Assembly (NCBI GenBank): GCA_025965515.1 | Contig: JAOPWU010000207.1 | Location: forward strand, 1-43,303 | Length of the DNA stretch: 43,303 nucleotides | Reading direction: 5' to 3' | Origin: Mycobacterium sp. | GTDB taxonomy: Bacteria; Actinomycetota; Actinomycetes; RYN-182 | Shown: positions 1 through 11,788 of the stretch, piece after piece | Position numbering within the stretch: position 1 is the first letter of the stretch | Layout: the number at the start of each line of letters is the position of its first letter | Notes under the pieces: model-generated | Seen by the model: only the letters and a program-made list of their open reading frames with translations | Databases searched by the model: none | Told to the model about the DNA's origin: nothing | Program-made: the position numbers and the translations under genes

Positions 1-1
1 C

Positions 2-310
2 GCCGGGGACCCGCCCGCCGCGCCCGCCCGCCGGCCCCGCACGCCCGCCGACGACACGCCCCCCGCTGTCCCGGCCGACGCCGGCCGGCCCCGGGTGGCC
101 CGGACCCCTCCCGCCCGGGGTGCCGCACCGCGTTCCGCGCCACCGAAGTCCGCAGGGCCGGCAGAGCCGGGCCCGGCCGGCGAGGGTCCGGCCGCAGCTC
201 GGCCCGCCGCCAAGCGTCCGCCCCAGAAGGCGGCACCGCGGGTCGCGCGCCAGGTGCCTGGGGAGACACCCGTCCGCCGGGCCGCGCGTCCGCCGGCCGA
301 CGACCGCTGA
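2..310 (+). CDS. 3' end of a gene with a Pro/Ala/Arg-rich tail, function unknown (partial)
   Basis: The frame is open from the left edge and ends at TGA 308-310. Codon third positions are almost all G or C, which fits real coding in this genome. The visible part is about 102 residues of low-complexity Pro, Ala, Arg and Gly with scattered Lys, and no recognisable domain. Such tails are common on actinobacterial cell-division, DNA-binding and ribosome-associated proteins. In related genomes the ileS-lspA neighbourhood lies near divIVA/wag31 and a TraR/DksA-type gene, but nothing visible here identifies either. The gene is convergent with ileS and they share a terminator hairpin. Confidence 0.45.
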   Translation, partial: AGDPPAAPARRPRTPADDTPPAVPADAGRPRVARTPPARGAAPRSAPPKSAGPAEPGPAGEGPAAARPAAKRPPQKAAPRVARQVPGETPVRRAARPPADDR

Positions 311-315
311 CCGGG

Positions 316-343
316 CGGGCCGCCCCGACCCGCGGGCGGCCCG
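316..343. terminator. bidirectional terminator hairpin between convergent genes
   Basis: CGGGCCGCCC (316-325) and GGGCGGCCCG (334-343) form a perfect 10-bp stem with an 8-nt loop. It fills the 33-bp gap between the stop of the left gene (310) and the ileS stop (344-346). No T-tract follows, as is usual in high-GC actinobacteria. Confidence 0.6.
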
Positions 344-3300
344 CTAGCTGCCGGACACCCGCAGCCAGAACGTGACGCCGAGGTCCGCGTCCGTGTGCCC
401 CTCGACGGGCGCGGCCGGGCGGCCCTCCTGCACGCTCAGGGCCAGGACCTCGCCCGCGAGGTACTCGCCCCGCTCCCGCAGCGCAGTGGCGGCCTCGCCG
501 CTCGCCGTCCACCAGAGGTCGATCCGGTCGGTCACGTCGAGCCCCTGCGCCTTGCGCTGCTCCTGGATCAGCCGCACGACGTCCCGGACGGTGCCGTCAC
601 GCCGCAGCTCGTCGGTCAGCTCCAGGTCCAGCGCCACGGACACCCCGCCGTCGCTCGCCGCCGCGAAGCCCTCCGGCGCGGAGCGCTGCTCCAGCAGCAC
701 GGCGGCCGTGAGCGGCAGGGCGGCGAGCTCCGCGTCGTCGGTGCGCAGGGTCAGGCGCCGCTCCCCGCCGTCGGTCGTCTCGGCGAGGACGAAGGCGCCC
801 TCGGTGATGAGCGCGGCGACGTCCTTCGTCCGCTTGCCCGCCACCTTGCCCAGCACCCGGAAGGCGGGCTTGTAGCTGACGGACGCGAGCTCGGAGTCCA
901 CGGTCTCCACCGTGACCACGTTCAGCTCCTCGGCCACCTGCGCCACCAGGTCGCGGTGCAGGCGGTCGAAGCCGGGCGCCGCCACCAGCAGCCGCCGGAG
1001 CGGCTGGCGGGTCTTCACGCCCGAGTCGGCGCGCGCGGCGCGGCCCAGCTCCACGACCCGCCGGACCAGCGCCATCTGGTCGACGAGGGCGGCGTCGCTG
1101 GGACCCGCCCCCACGGTTGGCCAGTCGGTCAGGTGCACGGAGTCGGCGGCCCCGGGGTCGACGGGGCGGACCGCGGCCTCCCAGACCGCGTCCGTCACGA
1201 ACGGTACGAAGGGGGCTAGCAGCTTCGTGAGCGTCACGACGACCTGGTGCAGCGTCGCGAGGGCGCCCGGGTCGCCGGCCCAGAACCGCCGGCGGGAGCG
1301 GCGGACGTACCAGTTGGACGTCTCGTCCAGCAGCCGCGTGAGCGCCCGGCCGGCGCGGGTGGTGTCGAAGGCGTCGAGTGCCTCCGTCACCTCGGCGACG
1401 GTCTCGTCGAGCCGCTGCAGCAGCCAGCGGTCGAGGACGTGCCGCTGGTCCGGCGCCGGAGCCCCGGCGGTGGGCTCCCAGTCGTTGGCGCGCGCGTAGA
1501 GCAGCAGGAAGCTCACGGTGTTCCAGTACGTCAGCAGGACCTGCCGCACCACTTCCTGCACCGGCTCGTGCCCGACCCGGCGGGCGGACCAGGGGCTGCC
1601 CTGGGCGAGCATGAGCCAGCGCACGGCGTCGGCGCCGTAGGTCTCGAACAGCTGGAACGGGTCGAGGACGTTGCCGAGGTGCTTGCTCATCTTGCGGCCG
1701 TCGGCGTCCACGATGTGCCCGAGGCAGAGCACCGTGCGGTACGGGGACTGGTCGAAGACCAGCGTCCCGATGGCCATGAGCGTGTAGAACCAGCCGCGGG
1801 TCTGGTCCACCGCCTCGCAGATGAAGTCCGCCGGGTAGGCGGCGCGCAGCGCCGCGTCGTCGGCGCGGTGCGGGTAGCCGAGCTGCGCGAACGGCATGGA
1901 CCCGGAGTCGTACCAGCCGTCGATCACCTCGGGCACCCGGTGGGCGGCGCCGCCGCAGCCCGGCTCCCGGCAGGCGAGCACCACGTCGTCGACGTAGGGC
2001 CGGTGCGGGTCGAGCGCGGACAGGTCCTGCCCGGCGTGCGCGCCGAGCTCGGCCAGCGAGCCGACGACGGTGAGGTGCGCCGGGTCGGCGTCGCAGCGCC
2101 AGATCGGCAGCGGCGTGCCCCAGTAACGCTTGCGGGACAGCGCCCAGTCGACGTTCCCGCGCAGCCACTCGCCGTAGCGGCCGTCCCGGATCGTCTCCGG
2201 GTGCCAGTCGGTGGCGGCGTTCTGGGCGAGCAGCTGCTCCTTGCGCGCGGTGGTGCGGATGTACCAGGAGGGCTGCGCGTAGTACAGCAGCGCCGTGTCG
2301 CACCGCCAGCACAGCGGGTAGCTGTGCGTGTAGGGCAGGTAGCGCCAGAGCAGCCCCGTCCGGCGGAGCTCCGCCACGAGCGCCGCGTCGGCGGCCTTGA
2401 AGAACACGCCGCCGATGAGCGGCACGTCGGGCGCGAAGGTGCCGTCGGGCTCGATCGGGTTCACGACGGGCAGGTCGTTGGCGCGGGCGACGGCCATGTC
2501 CTCGGCCCCGAAAGCGGGGGACTGGTGGACGAGCCCGGTGCCGTCCTCGGTGGTGACGTAGTCGGCCAGGACGACGCGGTGGGCGTTCGGCGTCAGCTCC
2601 GCGGGCAGCAGGTCGAGCGGCCGGCGGTAGCGCGTGCCGGCCAGCTCCCGGCCGGTCAGCCGGGCGTGGACCGTGGCGCCCTCGCCCACGGCGCTCGCGA
2701 CCAGCGGCTCGGCCACCACCACCCGCAGGCCGGCGTGCTCGCCCTCCGTCGCCTCGGCCACGACGTACACGACGTCGGGATGGGCGGCGACCGCCACGTT
2801 CGAGACGAGGGTCCACGGGGTCGTGGTCCAGACCAGCAGGCTCGCGTCCTGCACGGCTTCCGGGCCCTCGATGACAGGCAGCCGGACGTAGACGCTCGGG
2901 TCGGTGACCTCCGTGTACCCCTGCGCCACCTCGTGGTCGGACAGGCCCGTCTGGCAGCGTGGGCAGTAGGGGGCGACGCGGTAGTCCTCGACCAGCAGCC
3001 CCTCGCGGTAGATCTGCTGCAGCGACCACCAGACGCTCTCGATGTACGACGGGTCCATGGTCCGGTAGGCCTGGGACATGTCGACCCAGTAGCCCATGCG
3101 CTCGGTGAGCCGCCCGAACTCGTCCACGTGCCGGCCGACCGACTCGCGGCACCGCTCGTTGAACGCGGCGATGCCGAAGACCTCGATGTCGTGCTTGTTC
3201 GTGAAGCCGAGTTCCTTCTCCACCGCGAGCTCGACGGGAAGGCCGTGGCAGTCCCAGCCGGCGCGGCGGGGCACGTGGCGGCCGCGCATGGTCTGGTAGC

Positions 3301-3511
3301 GGGGGAACAGGTCCTTGAAGGCGCGGGCCTCGACGTGGTGCGTGCCCGGCTTGCCGTTCGCGGTGGGCGGACCCTCGTAGAAGATCCACGGCTCGCCGTC
3401 GGCGGTGCGCTCGAGGCTGCGGGGGAACACCGCCCGCTCGTGCCACCGGCGCAGCACCTCGTGCTCGAGCGCGGGCAGGTCGACCTGGGCGGGCAGGAGC
3501 GGGAACGGCAC
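344..3511 (-). CDS. ileS: isoleucyl-tRNA synthetase, type 2 (GxHH variant)
   Basis: Charges tRNA-Ile with isoleucine in the cytosol and edits misacylated valine. The 1055-residue length is normal for class Ia IleRS. The catalytic Rossmann fold contains PPTANGKPGTHH (residues 48-59), which occupies the place of the HxGH signature but reads GTHH. The second signature is KMSKH (in DGRKMSKHLGN), and CPRC and CWRC cysteine pairs are visible. The GTG start (3509-3511) is fixed by GGAGG at 3519-3523 with a 7-nt spacer. The overall type resembles the eukaryote-like IleRS2 group, many members of which tolerate mupirocin. Expression is very probably controlled by the T-box leader upstream. The gene is convergent with the partial gene at the left edge. 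Confidence 0.97.
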   Translation of the reverse strand: MPFPLLPAQVDLPALEHEVLRRWHERAVFPRSLERTADGEPWIFYEGPPTANGKPGTHHVEARAFKDLFPRYQTMRGRHVPRRAGWDCHGLPVELAVEKELGFTNKHDIEVFGIAAFNERCRESVGRHVDEFGRLTERMGYWVDMSQAYRTMDPSYIESVWWSLQQIYREGLLVEDYRVAPYCPRCQTGLSDHEVAQGYTEVTDPSVYVRLPVIEGPEAVQDASLLVWTTTPWTLVSNVAVAAHPDVVYVVAEATEGEHAGLRVVVAEPLVASAVGEGATVHARLTGRELAGTRYRRPLDLLPAELTPNAHRVVLADYVTTEDGTGLVHQSPAFGAEDMAVARANDLPVVNPIEPDGTFAPDVPLIGGVFFKAADAALVAELRRTGLLWRYLPYTHSYPLCWRCDTALLYYAQPSWYIRTTARKEQLLAQNAATDWHPETIRDGRYGEWLRGNVDWALSRKRYWGTPLPIWRCDADPAHLTVVGSLAELGAHAGQDLSALDPHRPYVDDVVLACREPGCGGAAHRVPEVIDGWYDSGSMPFAQLGYPHRADDAALRAAYPADFICEAVDQTRGWFYTLMAIGTLVFDQSPYRTVLCLGHIVDADGRKMSKHLGNVLDPFQLFETYGADAVRWLMLAQGSPWSARRVGHEPVQEVVRQVLLTYWNTVSFLLLYARANDWEPTAGAPAPDQRHVLDRWLLQRLDETVAEVTEALDAFDTTRAGRALTRLLDETSNWYVRRSRRRFWAGDPGALATLHQVVVTLTKLLAPFVPFVTDAVWEAAVRPVDPGAADSVHLTDWPTVGAGPSDAALVDQMALVRRVVELGRAARADSGVKTRQPLRRLLVAAPGFDRLHRDLVAQVAEELNVVTVETVDSELASVSYKPAFRVLGKVAGKRTKDVAALITEGAFVLAETTDGGERRLTLRTDDAELAALPLTAAVLLEQRSAPEGFAAASDGGVSVALDLELTDELRRDGTVRDVVRLIQEQRKAQGLDVTDRIDLWWTASGEAATALRERGEYLAGEVLALSVQEGRPAAPVEGHTDADLGVTFWLRVSGS

Positions 3512-3518
3512 GACGAGA

Positions 3519-3724
3519 CCTCCACGACACGAGCGCCCGGGGGCCGGGGGACGGCCGGGCAGGCCGCGGTACCACCCCCGTTGGCGACGGCCGTGCCGTC
3601 GCCCGCTCTGGTCGTCCTGCCGGTTCTACTGAGCCGGTCGCCCGGCCGTTCTTCCGACTGCTCGAGGGTGATCAGTGCGTCGGACGTGTCCCCGGGCTCA
3701 CACCAACCCCGGCTCGCTCGTGAC
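3519..3724 (-). promoter_or_regulatory. ileS T-box riboswitch leader (translational type, isoleucine)
   Basis: Read on the minus strand, the leader holds GGTTGGTGTGAGCCC (about 3710-3690), typical of the short Stem I of actinobacterial ileS T-boxes. A TCCGAC/GTCGGA helix encloses the putative specifier codon ATC (Ile) at 3672-3670. The T-box sequence GGGGGTGGTACCGCGG lies at 3579-3564. Its TGGT would pair with the ACCA end of uncharged tRNA-Ile, whose discriminator base is A. A perfect GGCGACGGC/GCCGTCGCC hairpin (3603-3583) sits just before it. The leader ends at the ileS ribosome binding site and no U-tract terminator is seen, so control of translation initiation is inferred. The exact sequestor pairing was not resolved. 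Confidence 0.9.
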
Positions 3725-3762
3725 CGTTCCCGACGCCCGGTGTCCCTGTCGTCGCGTGACCC

Positions 3763-3768
3763 ACTCTA
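3763..3768 (-). promoter_or_regulatory. possible -10 box for the ileS leader
   Basis: TAGAGT on the minus strand lies about 40 nt upstream of the conserved Stem I sequence. There is no convincing -35 box at 16-18 nt, so this is only a suggestion. Confidence 0.25.
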
Positions 3769-3840
3769 CCCGTCGGGCACACTGACCCCGCCGGGCACGC
3801 CGCCGCGCCGTCCGGCCTCCGCTCACGGAAGGGGACCGCC

Positions 3841-4377
3841 CTGAGGCGCCCGATCGCCCTGCTCGCCGCCGCCGCCGTAGCGGTGCTGCTCACCGACGTG
3901 GTCAGCAAGCTCGTCGTCGTCGCGACCCTGTCCGAGGTGCGGCCCACGGTCCTCGTGCCGCACGTGCTCGACCTGCTGCTCACCCGCAACCCGGGGGCGG
4001 CGTTCGGGATCGCGACGGGCGCGACGATCGTGTTCACCGTCGTCGCCGTGATGGTCGTGGTGGCCATCGTGCGGTTGGCCAGCCGGCTGCGCCGTCCCGC
4101 CTGGGGGATCGTGCTGGGCGCGTTGCTCGGCGGGGCCCTCGGTAACCTGTCCGACCGGCTGTTCCGGGCGCCGGGCTTCGGCCGCGGGCACGTCGTCGAC
4201 TGGATCCACCTGCACCACTGGCCGATCTTCAACGTCGCCGACGCTGCCATCGTGCTCGGCGGGGTGGCGGCGCTGCTGCTCGTGCTGCGCGGGATCAGCT
4301 TCGACGACCCGCCGGCATCGGACGGCACCGCGCCCACCGCCGCGGACGCCGCCGCCGGGACCAGCGAGCGCCCCTGA
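3841..4377 (+). CDS. lspA: lipoprotein signal peptidase II, probable CTG start
   Basis: Membrane aspartyl protease that removes signal peptides from diacylglyceryl-prolipoproteins. About 178 residues if translated from CTG 3841. The family landmarks are present: [14 protein letters not shown] with one catalytic Asp, and FNVADAA with the second. Four membrane segments are expected. The only ATG/GTG/TTG codon before the first motif is GTG 3883, which would delete most of transmembrane segment 1 ([16 protein letters not shown]). CTG 3841 follows a GGAAGGGG ribosome binding site (3827-3834) by 6 nt, restores the full N-terminus and is the preferred start. The usual DQ-TK motif after helix 1 reads TDVVSK. 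The gene is divergent from ileS and heads a rightward chain. Confidence 0.9.
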   Translation: MRRPIALLAAAAVAVLLTDVVSKLVVVATLSEVRPTVLVPHVLDLLLTRNPGAAFGIATGATIVFTVVAVMVVVAIVRLASRLRRPAWGIVLGALLGGALGNLSDRLFRAPGFGRGHVVDWIHLHHWPIFNVADAAIVLGGVAALLLVLRGISFDDPPASDGTAPTAADAAAGTSERP

Positions 4378-4423
4378 CACGGGCGGTGCCCGCCGCACTC
4401 CCGGCGGTACGGATACTGGAGCG

Positions 4424-5365
4424 GTGACGACCCCAGCCCGCGATGTGCGCTCCCTGCCGGTGCCGGAAGGGCTCGAGGGCATGCGGGTGGATGCCGCGCT
4501 GGCCCGCCTGTTCGGTTTCAGCCGGACCGTGGCCGCCACGCTCGTCGACGAGGGCGCCGTCCGGCTCGACGGCCGCGAACCGTCCCGGTCGGACCGCGTC
4601 GCCGCCGACACCTGGCTCGAGGTGACGATGCCGGCGGTGCGGGACGCGGTGCTGCCGCCGCCGGTCTCCGTCTCCGGCATGACGATCGTCCACGACGACG
4701 CGGACATCGTCGTCGTGGACAAGCCCGCCGGGGTGGCCGCGCACCCCAGCCCGGGCTGGGAGGGGCCCACGGTCACGCAGGGGCTCGCCGCGCTGGGCCT
4801 GACCGTCGCGACGAGCGGGGCCGCGGAGCGGCAGGGCGTGGTGCACCGCCTGGACGCCGGCACCACGGGCCTCATGGTGGTCGCCAAGTCGGAGCGCGCC
4901 TACAGCCTGCTCAAGCAGGCCTTCCGCGAGCGGACCGTCGAGAAGCGGTACCGCACGCTCGTGCAGGGCCACCCCGACCCCACCTCGGGCACCATCGACG
5001 CGCCGATCGACCGTCACCCCGGTGCGCAGCACAAGTTCGCCGTGGTCGGCGGCGGGCGGCCGAGCGTCACGCACTACACGACGCTCGAGGCCTTCCGCGC
5101 CGCCACGCTGCTGGACGTGAAGCTGGAGACGGGCCGCACGCACCAGATCCGGGTGCACATGGCCGCCGTCCGGCACCCGTGCTGCGGCGACACCATGTAC
5201 GGCGCGGATCCCGTGCTGGCCGCCCGGCTGCACCTGACCCGGCAGTGGCTGCACGCGGCGACGCTCGGGTTCGAGCACCCCGCCACCGAGGACTGGGTGA
5301 CGTTCGTCAGCCCCGACCCCCCCGACCTGGTGCGGGCCCTTGCGGTCGTGGCGGAGGAGTCGTGA
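4424..5365 (+). CDS. RluA-family 23S rRNA pseudouridine synthase (RluD/YlyB-like)
   Basis: Isomerises uridine to pseudouridine in RNA, most probably 23S rRNA, judging from the family and from its position behind lspA, an arrangement shared with many Gram-positives. The 313 residues contain an N-terminal S4 RNA-binding domain (about residues 17-75) and a catalytic domain with [11 protein letters not shown]. Asp144 in that motif is the family nucleophile. A later [10 protein letters not shown] motif is also typical. Translation starts at GTG 4424, 46 nt after the lspA stop. Its TGA (5363-5365) overlaps the next GTG start, which implies translational coupling. Exact target uridines cannot be assigned from sequence. 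Confidence 0.93.
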   Translation: MTTPARDVRSLPVPEGLEGMRVDAALARLFGFSRTVAATLVDEGAVRLDGREPSRSDRVAADTWLEVTMPAVRDAVLPPPVSVSGMTIVHDDADIVVVDKPAGVAAHPSPGWEGPTVTQGLAALGLTVATSGAAERQGVVHRLDAGTTGLMVVAKSERAYSLLKQAFRERTVEKRYRTLVQGHPDPTSGTIDAPIDRHPGAQHKFAVVGGGRPSVTHYTTLEAFRAATLLDVKLETGRTHQIRVHMAAVRHPCCGDTMYGADPVLAARLHLTRQWLHAATLGFEHPATEDWVTFVSPDPPDLVRALAVVAEES

Positions 5366-5577
5366 CGCCGGCCGGCCTGGACGACGCCCTGCTGCCCGGC
5401 GCGGCCGACGTGCTGCGGCGGGCGGTCGCGGCAGCCACCGGGCTGATGCACCGCATCCCCGCGCAGGAGCCGTGGCGGCGGCTCGACGCCCGCTGGGGGA
5501 CCGGCCCCGCGTTGCCCGCCTGGGTCGCGGCGACCTGCTTGGTGGTCGTCGCGGTCGCCCTGGGGCGGGTCGGGTGA
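5362..5577 (+). CDS. small membrane-anchored protein, unknown function
   Basis: A 71-residue protein starting at GTG 5362, which overlaps the RluA-family stop (GTGA), and ending at TGA 5575-5577, which overlaps the next start in the same way. These double overlaps and the high GC3 support a real gene. Residues 1-50 are soluble and amphipathic. Residues 51-68 ([18 protein letters not shown]) form one probable transmembrane helix near the C-terminus, leaving almost no tail. No family is recognised. Its place between an rRNA-modifying enzyme and an acetyltransferase gives no clear role. Confidence 0.7.
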   Translation: MTPAGLDDALLPGAADVLRRAVAAATGLMHRIPAQEPWRRLDARWGTGPALPAWVAATCLVVVAVALGRVG

Positions 5578-6536
5578 CGGGCGGGTACCGCGCCGAGCCC
5601 GTGACCGACCCGGTGGTGGCCGCGCAGGCCGTCGCACTGCGGCGGCGGGTGTTCGTCGACGGGCAGGGCGTGCCCGCCGGGCTGGAGTACGACGGGCTGG
5701 ACGAGGCGGCCGAACACGTGGTGGTGCGGGACGCCGCAGGCGTCGTGGTGGCCACCGGCCGGCTCCTGGCGGAGGGCGGCCGCGCGCGGCTGGGCCGCAT
5801 CTGCTCGGCCCCGGAGGTGCGTGGCACGGGCGCCGGGGCGGCGCTCCTCGCCGGGTTGGAGCGGGCTGCGCTGCTGCGAGGCCTGCCCCGCGGGGTGCTG
5901 CACGCGCAGCGGAGCGCGGCGGAGTTCTATGCCCGTGCCGGCTGGACGGCGACGGGGGAGCCCGACGTCGAGGCCGGCATCGAGCACGTCTGGATGACCA
6001 AGGACCTGCTGCCGGGGCTGCGCGAGGCGACCGACGCCGACGCCGACGGGCTGCAGCGGCTCATCGGGGCCTGCTGGTCGGAGTACCCGAACTGCATCCT
6101 CGACGTGGACGCCGAGGAGCCCTGGCTGCGCGCCCCGGCGACGGCGGTCGCGGGGTACGGGGGCGCGCTGTGGGTGGTTGCGCCCGATGGCGGCCCGCTG
6201 GTGGCCAGCGTGGCCGTGCGCCCGGCCGCACCCGGGGACCGGGTCACCGCGGAGCTGAAGTCGCTCTACGTGGGGGCGCCGGCGCGCCGGCACGGCTGGG
6301 GGGCCGCGCTGGTGGGGCTGGCTCGGCGGTGGGCGGCCGACGCCGGTTTCGTGGCCGTCGAGCTGTGGACGGACAGCCGGTTCGCCGACGCGCACCGGCT
6401 CTACGAGCGGCTCGGTTTCACGTTCACGGGCGGGTCGCGGGAGCTGCACGACCTGTCCGGCACCACGGAGTTCCACGCCACGGCCCCGCCGCTGCCCGGC
6501 CGGGCCTGGCGCTGGCCGGACCCGGTCCCCGCGTAG
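5574..6536 (+). CDS. tandem GNAT acetyltransferase (YjcF/ElaA-like domain plus second GNAT)
   Basis: A 320-residue cytosolic protein with two acetyl-CoA-dependent GNAT domains. The first (residues 1-145) has YjcF-like landmarks: RRRVFVDGQGVP near the start, GRICSAPEVRGTGAG for the acetyl-CoA loop, HAQRSAAEFYARAGW and a closing IEHVWM. The second (about 148-320) has LKSLYVGAPARRHGWGAALV and HRLYERLGFTFTG. Both pyrophosphate loops look intact. The GTG 5574 start overlaps the previous stop. Mycothiol synthase MshD is also a double GNAT of similar length, but the first domain here is clearly YjcF-like, so that assignment was not made. The substrate is unknown. Confidence 0.85.
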   Translation: MTGGYRAEPVTDPVVAAQAVALRRRVFVDGQGVPAGLEYDGLDEAAEHVVVRDAAGVVVATGRLLAEGGRARLGRICSAPEVRGTGAGAALLAGLERAALLRGLPRGVLHAQRSAAEFYARAGWTATGEPDVEAGIEHVWMTKDLLPGLREATDADADGLQRLIGACWSEYPNCILDVDAEEPWLRAPATAVAGYGGALWVVAPDGGPLVASVAVRPAAPGDRVTAELKSLYVGAPARRHGWGAALVGLARRWAADAGFVAVELWTDSRFADAHRLYERLGFTFTGGSRELHDLSGTTEFHATAPPLPGRAWRWPDPVPA

Positions 6537-6665
6537 GGGCCGGCGCCGACACGCCGGGTGCGGGCCGCTGCCTGCGACGACGCGAAGAGCCTCGCCGGGT
6601 GGGGGTCGGATGTCGGACCCGGATGCGAGACTGCACGTCGAGGGCGAGGGTTAGGAGCACCACCT

Positions 6666-10208
<3,543 letters not shown>

Positions 10209-10218
10209 GCCCACGCGC

Positions 10219-10989
10219 TCACGACGTGGCGGCCACCAGCACCACGGCCGTCAGGTTGAACACGGCGTGTGCGCTCGCGGTGGCCGCCACCGTGCCGTGC
10301 CGACGCAGCAGCAGCGCGGCCCCGATGCCGAAGACCGCCGTGCCGCAGAACAGTCCCACCGCTGTGCCGTCCAGGCTGGACACGTGCCCCACCCCGAACA
10401 GGGCGGTGCTGACGGCCGCGGCCAGGCCGAACGATCCGCGGGCCCGCCAGATCCCCCGCAGCACCAGCCCGCGGTAGACCGTCTCCTCGACCAGCGGCGC
10501 GAACAGGCAGGTGAAGACGATGACGAAGAGATAGCCGGCGGGGGAGAGGCCCTTCAGGCCCTGGCTGTTGCCCGTGCCGGCGCCGGAGAGCCCCGGGATC
10601 GCTTCGAGGGCCAGGATCACCGCGGCCGAGGCGACGCGGCAGACGACGGCGGTGCCCACGGCGCGGCCGAGCCAGGTCCGCCACCCTGCGTGCGGTCCGT
10701 CGCCCCAGCCGAGGGTCCGTGACCAGCCGTCCCTGGCCGCGACGTCCCGCAACCGCCACCACACGAACGCGGCCACGACGGGGTAGAAGAACAGCACCGC
10801 GAAACCGGCGGCCGCGCCGCCCGATCCCTGTAGCGCCACGAAGGCCTCGATCAGGACGACCGCCGCGAGCCCCACCCGCAGGTGGGCCGGCCCGACGCCC
10901 GCCAACGGGTCGGGGACCTGGGGCCCGGGGCTGGCGGACCCCGCGCGCGGGGAGGCCTGGTCCCCGCCCGTGGGTGTGCCCGGCGTCAC
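10219..10989 (-). CDS. CPBP-family (CAAX-like) intramembrane metalloprotease
   Basis: A 256-residue membrane protein of the Abi/CPBP family, glutamic intramembrane proteases related to Rce1. The motifs are present in order: EETVYRG (EExxxR), FGVGH with a conserved His, and HAVFN with the last conserved residues. Six or more hydrophobic segments are visible from about residue 35. GTG 10989 is chosen because GGAGG precedes it by 7 nt; the longer frame upstream lacks a binding site. Family members process peptides or act in bacteriocin self-immunity, but no peptide precursor gene is adjacent, so the substrate is unknown. It is convergent with dnaE (10 bp between stops) and divergent from the DUF6308 gene. 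Confidence 0.88.
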   Translation of the reverse strand: MTPGTPTGGDQASPRAGSASPGPQVPDPLAGVGPAHLRVGLAAVVLIEAFVALQGSGGAAAGFAVLFFYPVVAAFVWWRLRDVAARDGWSRTLGWGDGPHAGWRTWLGRAVGTAVVCRVASAAVILALEAIPGLSGAGTGNSQGLKGLSPAGYLFVIVFTCLFAPLVEETVYRGLVLRGIWRARGSFGLAAAVSTALFGVGHVSSLDGTAVGLFCGTAVFGIGAALLLRRHGTVAATASAHAVFNLTAVVLVAATS

Positions 10990-11038
10990 GCGCAGTCCTC
11001 CGTCCGCCCCGGCCCGCCGCCTGCGGACCGTCGTAGAG

Positions 11039-11091
11039 GCATCCTCTCCGGCGGGCCTCCGTGGCCTTCGCGGGGGGCTGCGAGAGGATGC
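11039..11091. repeat. 10-bp inverted repeat in a divergent promoter, overlapping a ribosome binding site
   Basis: GCATCCTCTC (11039-11048) and GAGAGGATGC (11082-11091) are perfect inverse complements with a 33-nt spacer. The right arm contains the GAGAGG ribosome binding site of the DUF6308 gene. A smaller AGAGG-CAT-CCTCT palindrome overlaps the left arm. It could be an operator pair or an RNA hairpin masking the ribosome binding site. Confidence 0.5.
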
Positions 11092-11095
11092 GGCC

Positions 11096-11737
11096 ATGCG
11101 ACTGGCCATGGGCACCCGCGAGGTCTTCGACGCCGAGAGCCTGCTGGAGGAGTACCTGACTCCCCGCCGGCGCGGGCGGCGCCGGGCGTGGCCCGCCTAC
11201 GACGGGCTGGAGACGAACGGCCAGCCGGGCGTCCTGTGCACCGGGGACCTGCTGGCCCCCAATCTGCTCGGCGCGCCCGTCGACCTCGACCGGATGGCGA
11301 CGCTCACGGCGCTGCTGCCGCTCCTGCAGCGCGGCCTGTCCGCCCTGCCGGACCACGCCACCCTGCAGGGCGCCGACGACGCCGTCCTCGACAAGGTCGC
11401 GGCGCTGTACGACCCCCTCGACGACCCGGACGTCGACGACGAGGATCTCAAGGGGTCGCTCATCGCGAAGGTGCTGCACCGCAAGCGCCCGGACCTGATC
11501 CCGCTGTACGACAGCCGCGTGCTGACCTTCTACCGCGGCGACGCCGTCCCGCCCGCCCGGCGGGGCGAGCGCACCTGGCGGGAGTACATGCAGCTGCTCG
11601 TCCGCGCCATGCGCCAGGATCTGCGGGACAACGCCGAGGAGTTCGGCCGGCTGGCGAAGCTCGCGCCCGCCGACGGCCCGCGGCTCACGCCTCTGCGGGT
11701 CCTCGACATCGTCGTGTGGATGTCCAGCGCGGTCTGA
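11096..11737 (+). CDS. DUF6308-family protein, function unknown
   Basis: A soluble protein of 213 residues. The pattern, with an N-terminal segment followed by GVLCTGDLLAPNLLGAPV, a helical middle and LIPLYDSRVLTFY before a C-terminal LRVLDIVVWMS, matches my memory of the actinobacterial DUF6308 family, whose function is undescribed. ATG 11096 has GAGAGG at 11082-11087, 8 nt upstream. No catalytic motif is evident, although the family fold may be related to HhH-type DNA-binding proteins; that is a guess. The gene is divergent from the CPBP protease and followed after 51 bp by a small DUF6158 gene. Confidence 0.8.
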   Translation: MRLAMGTREVFDAESLLEEYLTPRRRGRRRAWPAYDGLETNGQPGVLCTGDLLAPNLLGAPVDLDRMATLTALLPLLQRGLSALPDHATLQGADDAVLDKVAALYDPLDDPDVDDEDLKGSLIAKVLHRKRPDLIPLYDSRVLTFYRGDAVPPARRGERTWREYMQLLVRAMRQDLRDNAEEFGRLAKLAPADGPRLTPLRVLDIVVWMSSAV

Positions 11738-11788
11738 CGCGCGGCGGCTGCCCGCGTCGGAGGTCGCCGTGCCGGGTATCGCTGTGCC

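Noticed and set aside
1247-3844. Long open frame on the + strand opposite ileS
   Set aside because: It mirrors the high-GC3 ileS frame, runs across the T-box and has no domain or ribosome binding site. It is an antisense shadow.
5574-6536. Mycothiol synthase (MshD) for the double GNAT protein
   Set aside because: Length and domain count fit, but the first domain carries YjcF-type motifs (RRRVFVDGQGVP, HAQ, IEH-M) not found in MshD as I remember it.
6558-6665. Upstream extension of dnaE
   Set aside because: No ribosome binding site and no PHP homology. AGGAG and GTG 6666 fit the family N-terminus.
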